The translations under genes were made by a program, and so were the position numbers. A model generated the notes under the pieces. That model was not told where the DNA came from and ran no database searches. It worked only from the letters and a program-made list of their open reading frames with translations. 32,018 nucleotides of DNA from positions 1 to 32,018 of the forward strand of contig NZ_BCVA01000056.1 in NCBI RefSeq assembly GCF_001591505.1. The letters run 5' to 3'. Source of the stretch: Neobacillus niacini NBRC 15566 (lineage in GTDB: Bacteria > Bacillota > Bacilli > Bacillales > Cytobacillaceae). Shown piece by piece: positions 15,359 to 23,101 of the stretch; the first letter of the stretch is position 1, and every line of letters starts with the position of its first letter.

Positions 15359-16838
15359 TATGAATCCTGCCCTCATGAACCAATTCTGATAGCTTCCTGC
15401 GAAGAAGTTTTTTAGAAGCATTCCTCGGGAGTTTTTCCGTAAAATAGAATGATTTCGGTACTTTGTATTTCGCCAAGTTTTCTAAACAGTACCGTTTAAG
15501 TTCGTCCTCCGTAACACGTGCATTTATTTTGCGTACAATAAATGCACCGGGAACTTGTCCCCATGTTTCATCATTGAAGCCAGTAACACCCGCATCCACA
15601 ACATCAGGATGAGCTAATAAAACAGATTCAATTTCTGCAGGATAAATGTTTTCTCCGCCCGAAATTATGAGGTCAGAACGCCGGTCAAGCACGTATAAAA
15701 AGCCTTCCTCATCCATAAAGCCGATGTCTCCTGTATGAAACCATCCTTGATTAAATTTTTCCTTTATGACGTCTGGACGATTTAAATAACCCAATGTCAC
15801 ATTTGGGCCTTTTACAATAATTTCACCAGCTTGTTTTGCCTGTGCTATTTTTCCATCCTCTAAAATAATCTCAATTTGTGAAGGAAATAATGGTTTACCC
15901 GCTGAACCAAGTTTTGTGATACTGTACTCGGGAGCTAATGTAACGATTTGAGACGCCGTCTCTGTCATGCCGTAGGATTGAAAAACAGGAACTTCTATTG
16001 CCTTACATGCCTCTAGCAATGGTAACGGTGCAGGACCGCCTCCTAATAGCGCACAGCGGAAATGATTTGGCAGTTTCGAACCCGCTAGGGCTTCCACCAT
16101 CCGAAAAAGCATCGTTCCAACCACTGACATAATCGTAACATGTTTGTTTTTAATATCATTAATGGCTTTATGCGCATCAAAGCTTTCATGGAGTATAATC
16201 GGCATCCCATATATAACACTTTTCATTAAAATGGAATAACCACTAATATGAAAAAGTGGAACGCTACAAAGCCAGCGATCACGATCGGTATATCCTAAGT
16301 TAAGCGCAGAACCCACAGCACTCCACCAATGGTTCCCATATGTATGAAGGACACCTTTCGGATTTCCTGTTGTACCGGATGTGTACATGATGGTACAGAC
16401 ATCATTTAAATTAATTTCTTCCTGTATATCTGGAGTTTCTGTAGATGCTGCAAACAATTCGTCTTTTGTAAAAACCGGAACTTCTAATGCCTGTTTGATT
16501 TCGTAAAAATCATTTTCAAGAATTAACGAGGCTGCCCTTGAATCATTTAACTGCCATATCAATTCTTTTTTTGATAATCGATTGTTTAAAATAACTGCCT
16601 TGACTCCAATGAGCTGAAGTGCAAATAAAATCACAATGGTATCAAGATGATTTTTGAGTAATACCCCAATATATTGATCTTTTTTTACTCCTACACTCTT
16701 CAGCTTTCCAGCAGTTTGAGAGGATTTTTCATATAATTCTTTAAAAGATATTGCTGTTTCATTGAAATAAACTGCCGTCCTTTCAGGGGTGAGAAATGCC
16801 CTTTTTTTTAGAAAGTTTGGCATGGTTTCATGTTGCAT
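15339..16838 (-). CDS. menE: o-Succinylbenzoate-CoA ligase MenE
   Basis: MenE activates o-succinylbenzoate with ATP and CoA, via the acyl-AMP. The 499-residue protein has the ANL-superfamily motifs: the P-loop MYTSGTTGNPKG near residue 155, QSYGMTET in the middle, TGDIGFMDEEGFLYVLDR, and the C-terminal lysine motif PRNASKKLLRR. The ATG at 16838 has GTAGGTGA 6 nt upstream. It follows a terminator downstream of menB, so menE-menC probably form their own unit or a partial read-through unit. Confidence 0.95.
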   Translation of the reverse strand: MQHETMPNFLKKRAFLTPERTAVYFNETAISFKELYEKSSQTAGKLKSVGVKKDQYIGVLLKNHLDTIVILFALQLIGVKAVILNNRLSKKELIWQLNDSRAASLILENDFYEIKQALEVPVFTKDELFAASTETPDIQEEINLNDVCTIMYTSGTTGNPKGVLHTYGNHWWSAVGSALNLGYTDRDRWLCSVPLFHISGYSILMKSVIYGMPIILHESFDAHKAINDIKNKHVTIMSVVGTMLFRMVEALAGSKLPNHFRCALLGGGPAPLPLLEACKAIEVPVFQSYGMTETASQIVTLAPEYSITKLGSAGKPLFPSQIEIILEDGKIAQAKQAGEIIVKGPNVTLGYLNRPDVIKEKFNQGWFHTGDIGFMDEEGFLYVLDRRSDLIISGGENIYPAEIESVLLAHPDVVDAGVTGFNDETWGQVPGAFIVRKINARVTEDELKRYCLENLAKYKVPKSFYFTEKLPRNASKKLLRRKLSELVHEGRIHNENSSN

Positions 16839-16907
16839 TTATTTTCACCTACTTCAAGTTAGTTACCCTTTTCTAATTTCTAGCTAGGCTTTTCCGCTTT
16901 TCTATAC

Positions 16908-16937
16908 AAAAACAGCCTGATGGAAACCATCAAGCTG
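16908..16937 (-). terminator. Terminator between menB and menE
   Basis: On the minus strand CAGCTTGATGG, TTT and CCATCAGGCTG form an 11-bp stem (one G-T pair) followed by five T. It lies 15 bp past the menB stop. Confidence 0.78.
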
Positions 16938-16951
16938 CAACATTTTTAAAA

Positions 16952-17770
16952 TCAAGGGAAACGTGGGAATTGACCAAAGTCAGGCTTACGTTTTTCTTTA
17001 AAAGCGTCTCGGCCTTCTTTGGCTTCTTCAGTTGTATAGTAAAGAAGTGTTGCATCACCAGCTAATTGCTGCAGTCCAGCTAAGCCATCTGTGTCTGCAT
17101 TCATAGCAGCCTTTAAGAAACGAAGCGCTGTTGGACTTTTCTCAAGAATTTCATTACACCACTGAATTGTTTCCTCTTCCACTCTTTCAAGTGGAACAAC
17201 CGTATTAACTAAGCCCATATCAAGTGCTTCCTGTGCATTATACTGACGGCATAGGTACCAAATTTCACGAGCCTTTTTATGACCGATAATTCTAGCAAGA
17301 TAGCCTGAGCCATAACCAGCATCAAAGCTTCCAACATTCGGACCTGTTTGCCCAAAGACAGCATTATCTGCCGCAATCGTTAAATCACAAACTACATGAA
17401 GGACGTGTCCGCCACCGATCGCATAACCCTTAACCATTGCAATAACTGGTTTCGGAATCACACGGATTAAACGTTGAAGATCAAGAACATTCAAACGAGG
17501 AATTTGGTCTTCACCCACATAGCCTCCATGTCCGCGTACCTTTTGGTCTCCACCTGAACAAAACGCTTTGTCTCCGGCACCTGTTAGTACGATTACTCCT
17601 ACACTTGAATCATCACGTGCATAGGCAAAAGCATCAATTAATTCCATAACGGTTCTTGGTGTGAATGCATTATGTACATGGGGGCGATTAATCGTAATTT
17701 TTGCGATTCCGTTATATGTTTCATATAAAATTTCATCATAATTACGTTCTGCAATCCATTCTACTGTCAA
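16952..17770 (-). CDS. menB: 1,4-Dihydroxy-2-naphthoyl-CoA synthase MenB
   Basis: MenB cyclises o-succinylbenzoyl-CoA to DHNA-CoA. It is a 272-residue crotonase-fold protein: SGGDQKVRGHGGY carries the oxyanion-hole region and the mobile loop, and GQTGPNVGSFDAGYGSGYLARIIG is the active-site segment of MenB. The start codon is TTG at 17770, with AAAGGAGG 9 nt upstream. It follows menH by 20 bp and is the last gene before the terminator at 16908-16937. Confidence 0.96.
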   Translation of the reverse strand: MTVEWIAERNYDEILYETYNGIAKITINRPHVHNAFTPRTVMELIDAFAYARDDSSVGVIVLTGAGDKAFCSGGDQKVRGHGGYVGEDQIPRLNVLDLQRLIRVIPKPVIAMVKGYAIGGGHVLHVVCDLTIAADNAVFGQTGPNVGSFDAGYGSGYLARIIGHKKAREIWYLCRQYNAQEALDMGLVNTVVPLERVEEETIQWCNEILEKSPTALRFLKAAMNADTDGLAGLQQLAGDATLLYYTTEEAKEGRDAFKEKRKPDFGQFPRFP

Positions 17771-17790
17771 AACGATCTTCCTCCTTTGTT

Positions 17791-18609
17791 TTAGTTCGAC
17801 AAAAAGTCACTTACTATTGTACCAAATTTTTCTTTTGATTCCACATGAATTGCATGACCAGAATCATTAATGACAATCCATGAAGCTCTATTCATTTCCT
17901 CTGTCATTCTTTCAGCAATCTTACAAAACTTTTCATCCTTTTCTCCCGTTAACAATAACACTTCACAGCCTAGCAGGTCCAACTTTTCCCACCATGAGGA
18001 TTGAGAACCTGTTCCCATTCCTAATAAGCTATTCGCAAGGCCTTGTGCATTATTGGACAATCGCTGCTCTCTAATTGAATCTCTAATTGAATCTCTAATT
18101 GAGTTAGGCAGACTTCTCATAGTGGAAAAGAGAGGAATTGCTTCCCAATAGTTAACAAAGGACATGATCCCTTGGTCTTTAATAAAGTTTGCTAGTTCCT
18201 CGTCTTTCATACGGCGCAGGATTCTTTCTTCATCTGTTTTCAATCCAGGTGAAGCACTCTCTAAAATAACCTTTCTAACTCTTTCTGGATATAGTATTGC
18301 AAGAGTCAGTGCTAATCTGCCCCCCATTGAATATCCAAGCAGGTCAAATTTTTCAATTTCAAGCTGATCCAATAGGAGAATTAAGTCTTCAGCAGCAGAT
18401 TCTATTTGATAGCGATTTAAATCTTCTGGTGAATCTGTTTTACCATGACCGATAATATCAGGTATGATTAATTTTGAATGCTTGCCCCAAACCTGACAAA
18501 AAGGTGTCCAAGTGGAGGAATCTCCAGTAAAGCCATGTAATAAAAGTAAAGGAAATCCTTCCCCGCAAACTTCGACATGATACCTACTATCGTTAACCTC
18601 TATCTGCAT
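17791..18609 (-). CDS. menH: SHCHC synthase MenH (alpha/beta hydrolase)
   Basis: MenH eliminates pyruvate from SEPHCHC to give SHCHC. The 272-residue protein has the alpha/beta-hydrolase triad: Ser94 in GYSMGG, Asp in GEKDEKF and His in SGHAIH, with the HGF oxyanion motif at residues 25-27. The ATG at 18609 overlaps the menD stop (TAATG), and AAAGGTG lies inside menD; longer in-frame starts would run deep into menD. The cap region contains a tandem SIRD-type repeat from a 12-bp DNA duplication (18069-18103). Confidence 0.93.
   Translation of the reverse strand: MQIEVNDSRYHVEVCGEGFPLLLLHGFTGDSSTWTPFCQVWGKHSKLIIPDIIGHGKTDSPEDLNRYQIESAAEDLILLLDQLEIEKFDLLGYSMGGRLALTLAILYPERVRKVILESASPGLKTDEERILRRMKDEELANFIKDQGIMSFVNYWEAIPLFSTMRSLPNSIRDSIRDSIREQRLSNNAQGLANSLLGMGTGSQSSWWEKLDLLGCEVLLLTGEKDEKFCKIAERMTEEMNRASWIVINDSGHAIHVESKEKFGTIVSDFLSN
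18069..18103. repeat. 12-bp tandem repeat inside menH
   Basis: CTCTAATTGAAT occurs at 18069 and 18081, and partly (CTCTAATTGA) at 18093. It is in frame and encodes repeated IRDS units in the MenH cap domain. Confidence 0.9.
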
Positions 18610-20357
18610 TAGCGAACACCTTTGACAAAGTTTGATATTTCCTCGGAAACAATACGCCAAAATTCGCGGTGTTGTGTCAAATTACTATTTCGGTTCGTTA
18701 CTACCTCATAGACATTTAATCCCTTGCCCTCGATGGATTCCTTCATAAGTTCCCCTAATTGTTCCCAATCTCGGACCCTTGTAAAGTTGCCATTGAACAT
18801 TCGTACTGCATGCTCAAAGTCTAGGTTTAACGGAGTGCCAAATAAAAGTTCAAAATTCTTAGGATGCTGCGATTGCGGCAGGAAGGAGAATATTCCACCG
18901 CCATTGTTGTTGACAACAATAACCGTGATATCAATCCCATACAGCTTTGCTGTCACCAAACCATTTAAATCATGGAAAAATGTTAAATCACCTAAGACAA
19001 GATATAAAGGTTGTGTGTATAATCCTGCACCTAATGCTGTTGATACGGTGCCATCAATGCCATTTGCTCCTCTATTCGCGATGACTTTTATTGATTTATG
19101 GTTATTGAGAAAGAAGCTATCTAAATCTCGAATGGGCATGCTGTTGCCAACAAACAATGTTGCCTCATCAGGAAGCATATCCGCTAATTGATAGAACAAT
19201 CGACCTTCACTTAATTGCTGACTATCCTTTATTAACGCCATGTTTGCTTTTGTAAGATTATTAACTGCCCGCCACCTGTCCAAGAACTCAAGAGAAGTCC
19301 TTGTTTCACTAACAGCTAACATTTGCTCGCAAAAGATGGTTTCATTACAGTAAATCATTTCCGTTGATAGTGATGATGGATCACGCCAGCCTCCTGCTCC
19401 ATCTATAACAAATTGTTCTGCTTGGTGGTTTTCCTTTAAGAAGATAGTAAGTGCTTTTGATAAAGGCATCGCCCCAAAGCGCAGAATTACATCGGGTTTC
19501 AAGTATTCCTTTGCGTCTTCATTTCTTAAAAATGTATCATAGGTTTCAACAATATTTTCGAGGTTATGTTGTCCACTTCTAAGTTGTGATAATGGATCCG
19601 CTAAAATTGGAAACTTTAACATGTCAGATAAGTCTGTGACAGCCTGAGCAAAACGGTCGTCAGCAATATTACCACAAACAATGATGCCATTGTTATATTC
19701 CTTAAGTTTCAATGAAATGTCCTTCATTTCATTCTCACCAATCGTTAAATCTCCATTTCGGACTTTGACATACCCCATTTGTCTCTCTTCTAACTGAAAC
19801 ATAGCTTCATCCAAGTTGGGTATCAGTGGTTCCCTAAACGGAAAATTCAAATGGACTGGACCCGCTGGAGCTTGGCTTGCAATCGCTGCCGCCCGTGCAC
19901 CAACAGTACGGGCATAACGTATGATTTCAGTACTGCTTTCAGGCAATGCCATGTCTGCAAACCATTTGACATGATGACCATACAAATGGATCTGGTCAAT
20001 TGCCTGTGGTGCACCTACTTCTCTTAGCTCATGAGGCCGGTCAGCAGTCAAGACAAGTAGCGGTACACGTGAATAGCGTGCTTCAATGATTGCCGGAAAA
20101 TAGTTCGCAGCAGCCGTTCCGGAAGTACATAATATTGCCACTGGCTTATTTGTTACTTTAGCGATTCCCAAAGCAAAGAAGGCAGCAGAACGTTCATCCA
20201 CATGAATATGGGTATTTATCTCTTGATGTTCGGCCATTACCATTGCCATTGGGGTTGATCTTGACCCTGGACTGACGACGACATCCTTTATTCCTGTCTG
20301 TACTAACTCTGCTACAAATGCCGCTAAATAAGCTGTTAATGAGTCTTGTTGATTCAT
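18609..20357 (-). CDS. menD: SEPHCHC synthase MenD (ThDP-dependent)
   Basis: MenD joins isochorismate and 2-oxoglutarate-derived succinyl semialdehyde, using thiamine diphosphate. The 582-residue protein has VSPGSRSTP, the ThDP-activating Glu55 in HVDERSAAFF, SGTAAANYFPA, GNSMPIRD, GDLTFFHDLNG (metal and ThDP binding) and NNNGGGIFSFLPQ. The ATG at 20357 has GGAGG 8 nt upstream, within the menF end. An upstream TTG in frame is part of that site. Only 1 nt separates it from the menF stop. Confidence 0.96.
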   Translation of the reverse strand: MNQQDSLTAYLAAFVAELVQTGIKDVVVSPGSRSTPMAMVMAEHQEINTHIHVDERSAAFFALGIAKVTNKPVAILCTSGTAAANYFPAIIEARYSRVPLLVLTADRPHELREVGAPQAIDQIHLYGHHVKWFADMALPESSTEIIRYARTVGARAAAIASQAPAGPVHLNFPFREPLIPNLDEAMFQLEERQMGYVKVRNGDLTIGENEMKDISLKLKEYNNGIIVCGNIADDRFAQAVTDLSDMLKFPILADPLSQLRSGQHNLENIVETYDTFLRNEDAKEYLKPDVILRFGAMPLSKALTIFLKENHQAEQFVIDGAGGWRDPSSLSTEMIYCNETIFCEQMLAVSETRTSLEFLDRWRAVNNLTKANMALIKDSQQLSEGRLFYQLADMLPDEATLFVGNSMPIRDLDSFFLNNHKSIKVIANRGANGIDGTVSTALGAGLYTQPLYLVLGDLTFFHDLNGLVTAKLYGIDITVIVVNNNGGGIFSFLPQSQHPKNFELLFGTPLNLDFEHAVRMFNGNFTRVRDWEQLGELMKESIEGKGLNVYEVVTNRNSNLTQHREFWRIVSEEISNFVKGVR

Positions 20358-20358
20358 A

Positions 20359-21759
20359 TTAATTTCCTCCAAGTGCGCGAAGCATCGGCCTAAATTTTAA
20401 GCTTGTTTCCAGGTATTCACTTTCTGAGTCAGAATTCGCAACAACACCGCAGCCAGCAAATAATGAAGCCTCTTTTCCTTGAATGAGACCAGAACGAATA
20501 GAAACAGAAAACTCGCCATTTCCTCGATAATCCACCCAGCCCAGCGGAGAAGCATAAAAACCACGGTCTAGCACTTCTACCTGCCTAATTTTTTCAACAG
20601 CTTCTTGTTTAGGAAGACCCCCTAAAGCAGGAGTTGGGTGTAGTCTCTCTACTAACAAAAGCAGCGAAGCATCCTTTTGGCATTTACCAATAACCGGTGT
20701 ATAAAGATGTTGAATGTCCCGGATTTTCATTAATTGAGGCTTATCTGGAAGGATAATTTCCTCACATGATTCCTCTAATGCTTCCTTAATCATTTCAACC
20801 ACAAATCCGTGTTCATTAAGGTTTTTCTGATCATTTAGTAATGTTTGCCCTAACTTATTGTCTTCTTCTTCGTTTTTACCGCGTCTAATCGAACCTGCCA
20901 GACAGGTTGAGAACACATTTTCCCCTTGTTTTTTCACAAGTCTTTCAGGTGTAGCACCAATAAAACAATCTCCGTTGGATTCAAAAGCAAAGATAAAGCT
21001 ATCTCGTTGTTGATTGTATAAATTTTCAAGAATAACATCTGCTTTAACGGGATGATCAAAGAATAATCTTAATTCGCGTGCTAGTACTACCTTCTTCAGT
21101 GAACCGGTTTTCAAATACTCTACCACATCATCCACCGTCTGTTTCCACTGCAGAGGTAAAATTTCTTTCATTTCGAGAAGTTTAGCTGGTATAAAGTCAG
21201 TATTTTCTTTTAGTGATGCAAGGAGCTGTGTTCGCTCCGTAATTACTTTTTCAAAAAGTGTATAATCATCATTAGGGGTACAAACAATATTCGTCGTTAA
21301 ATACGTTTGTCCCTTAACAATTGTTAACATATATTTTGGAACATGAAATAGAGAATCAGCGTATTTAGACCACAGCGGTGTTTTTGCTTTAAGTGGATCA
21401 AAGGAAAACCCGCCAAACATCACAGGTCCTAACCCATTTTCATTAAATGGGTTAAAGATTAAACTATCCTTTAAAAATTTCTTCCACTCTTCTTCAACAT
21501 GAAAAAAGCGGTCAGTAGCCTGATCCGACTGAATTTGTTTTGTTATGCCAATGCCAATAAGCACAACCTCTTCTGATGGGTCTTTCCAATAGAAACGTTC
21601 CCCAAGATAGCGCTCTCTTCCGACATTGAAAAAGGATATAGGATCAATTCTGTCCATTTTATGAACTTCGCTAATTAAAATGGGGCGACCTAGTTTTTGA
21701 GCAGATCGGACTGCCGATATCCCTCTGTCCTTCAATTCCGTTTCCTGAATGGTAACCAA
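20359..21759 (-). CDS. menF: Menaquinone-specific isochorismate synthase MenF
   Basis: MenF isomerises chorismate to isochorismate, the entry step. The 466-residue protein has the chorismate-binding C-terminal domain: VVLARELRL, CLAGSIRRGKNEEED, LHPTPALGGLPK, YASPLGWVD, and the Mg-binding SIRSGLIQG to GCGVVANSDSESEY. The start is TTG at 21759 (MVTIQ, as in B. subtilis MVTTV), with GGAGGG 7 nt upstream. It is the first gene of menF-D-H-B and divergent from menA. Confidence 0.94.
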   Translation of the reverse strand: MVTIQETELKDRGISAVRSAQKLGRPILISEVHKMDRIDPISFFNVGRERYLGERFYWKDPSEEVVLIGIGITKQIQSDQATDRFFHVEEEWKKFLKDSLIFNPFNENGLGPVMFGGFSFDPLKAKTPLWSKYADSLFHVPKYMLTIVKGQTYLTTNIVCTPNDDYTLFEKVITERTQLLASLKENTDFIPAKLLEMKEILPLQWKQTVDDVVEYLKTGSLKKVVLARELRLFFDHPVKADVILENLYNQQRDSFIFAFESNGDCFIGATPERLVKKQGENVFSTCLAGSIRRGKNEEEDNKLGQTLLNDQKNLNEHGFVVEMIKEALEESCEEIILPDKPQLMKIRDIQHLYTPVIGKCQKDASLLLLVERLHPTPALGGLPKQEAVEKIRQVEVLDRGFYASPLGWVDYRGNGEFSVSIRSGLIQGKEASLFAGCGVVANSDSESEYLETSLKFRPMLRALGGN

Positions 21760-21828
21760 AAAAATCCCTCCAAAACAGTCAAGTGACTGTCATCCATTCA
21801 TTTTTATGCCTAATTAACATACTACCTT

Positions 21829-21857
21829 ATTGTAAAGAAGTCAGTAATACTTGTCAC
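21829..21857 (-). promoter_or_regulatory. Candidate menF operon promoter
   Basis: On the minus strand GTGACA (21852-21857), a 17-nt spacer and TACAAT (21829-21834), each one mismatch from consensus. Between it and the ribosome binding site, 21775-21790 holds ACAGTCA-AG-TGACTGT, a 7-bp inverted repeat that could be an operator or a small RNA hairpin. Confidence 0.55.
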
Positions 21858-22003
21858 TAAGTATACTCATGACTATCTTATTATATCTTAATTCCTTCCG
21901 CGCAGGGTTGTATTTGATTTACATTCGTTTATTTCATTTTCCCTCCAAAAACTCATTACTAACCAAGCAGGAATTATCTACTAAATTCACTAATAAAAAA
22001 TAA

Positions 22004-22032
22004 TTGACTGCAGTTGCCAAATTCCCTAAACT
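22004..22032 (+). promoter_or_regulatory. Candidate menA promoter
   Basis: TTGACT (22004-22009), a 17-nt spacer and TAAACT (22027-22032). An alternative is TTGGAC (22038) with TATAAA (22063), but its spacer is 19 nt. The rest of the 363-bp menF-menA gap shows no gene. Confidence 0.4.
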
Positions 22033-22122
22033 AAGGTTTGGACAATCTTTAGACAATAATCGTATAAATTAATGATTTTACTATAGATAATAGAAAAAAT
22101 TTCATACAAGGGAGAGAAAACA

Positions 22123-23061
22123 ATGCAGCCAAATTTACAGCATACGTCAAAGCCTGCTGTTGAATCGAATCGTGGTTTTCAGGTTTGGTGGCAAATGACC
22201 CGTCCTCATACGTTAACTGCTTCATTCGTCCCAGTTTTGTTAGGTACAGCACTTTCATTATCACATGGAGAGATACATTTTGGTCTTTTCTTTGCGATGT
22301 TAATCGCAAGTTTATTAATCCAAGCTGCTACTAATATGTTTAATGAGTATTATGATTATAAACGAGGACTCGACAATGAGCACTCCATCGGAATTGGCGG
22401 TTCAATTGTTCGTGATGGAATTAAGCCGAAAACGGTAATGCAAATCGCACTAAGCCTCTATGGAATTGCCTTATTGATTGGGGTATATATTTGTATGAGT
22501 ACTAGCTGGTGGCTGGCAATTCTTGGGCTTGTTTGTATGGCAGTCGGCTATTTATATACAGGAGGGCCTTATCCAATTGCATATACACCATTTGGAGAGA
22601 TTTTTGCAGGGTTCTTTATGGGTATGTTAATTATTTTAATTTCATTTTTCATACAAACTGGAACTGTAACAACCTACAGCGTCCTAATCTCAGTGCCTAT
22701 TTTAGTTCTTGTTGGTGCGATTAATTTTTCTAATAACATTAGGGATTTAGAAGGCGATAAAGAAAATGGCCGCAAAACACTAGCCATTTTAATAGGAAAA
22801 AACAAAGCAGTAACCTTAATGGGTTATATGTTCGTTTTTTCATTTCTTTGGATAGCAGGTCTAATCATTACAAATGTTGCTCCAATTTGGACGCTGCTCG
22901 TAGTTCTTAGTATTCCTAAAGCAATGAAGGCAATTAAAGGTTTTAAAGCGGGTGTTTCTCCCATCCAAATGGCTCCTGCGATGAAAGCAACAGCACAAAC
23001 CAATACAATCTTTGGCTTTTTACTAGCCATTGGGATTTTCCTTGGACACTTTGTTTCTTAA
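22123..23061 (+). CDS. menA: DHNA polyprenyltransferase MenA
   Basis: MenA attaches the polyprenyl tail to 1,4-dihydroxy-2-naphthoate, giving demethylmenaquinone at the membrane. The 312-residue UbiA-family protein has about eight to nine hydrophobic helices and both Asp-rich motifs: NMFNEYYDYKRGLD near residue 70 and NNIRDLEGDKENGR near residue 205. AAGGGAGAG precedes the ATG at 22123. It is transcribed away from menF and ends at a terminator shared with glgP. Confidence 0.95.
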   Translation: MQPNLQHTSKPAVESNRGFQVWWQMTRPHTLTASFVPVLLGTALSLSHGEIHFGLFFAMLIASLLIQAATNMFNEYYDYKRGLDNEHSIGIGGSIVRDGIKPKTVMQIALSLYGIALLIGVYICMSTSWWLAILGLVCMAVGYLYTGGPYPIAYTPFGEIFAGFFMGMLIILISFFIQTGTVTTYSVLISVPILVLVGAINFSNNIRDLEGDKENGRKTLAILIGKNKAVTLMGYMFVFSFLWIAGLIITNVAPIWTLLVVLSIPKAMKAIKGFKAGVSPIQMAPAMKATAQTNTIFGFLLAIGIFLGHFVS

Positions 23062-23066
23062 TTGAT

Positions 23067-23100
23067 AAAAGCATCTGCTATTTAACAGCAGATGCTTTTT
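23067..23100. terminator. Terminator between menA and glgP
   Basis: AAAAGCATCTGCT, a 7-nt loop and AGCAGATGCTTTTT form a 13-bp stem. The T run is strong on the plus strand (menA) and shorter on the minus (glgP). Confidence 0.88.
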
Positions 23101-23101
23101 A

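Noticed and set aside
18724..19191. 155-codon plus-strand ORF opposite menD
   Set aside because: It is antisense to well-conserved menD codons, has no ribosome binding site, and its protein has no recognisable features.
21780..22122. Small gene in the menF-menA gap
   Set aside because: No ORF with a ribosome site is visible; the AT-rich stretch is explained by two divergent promoters.
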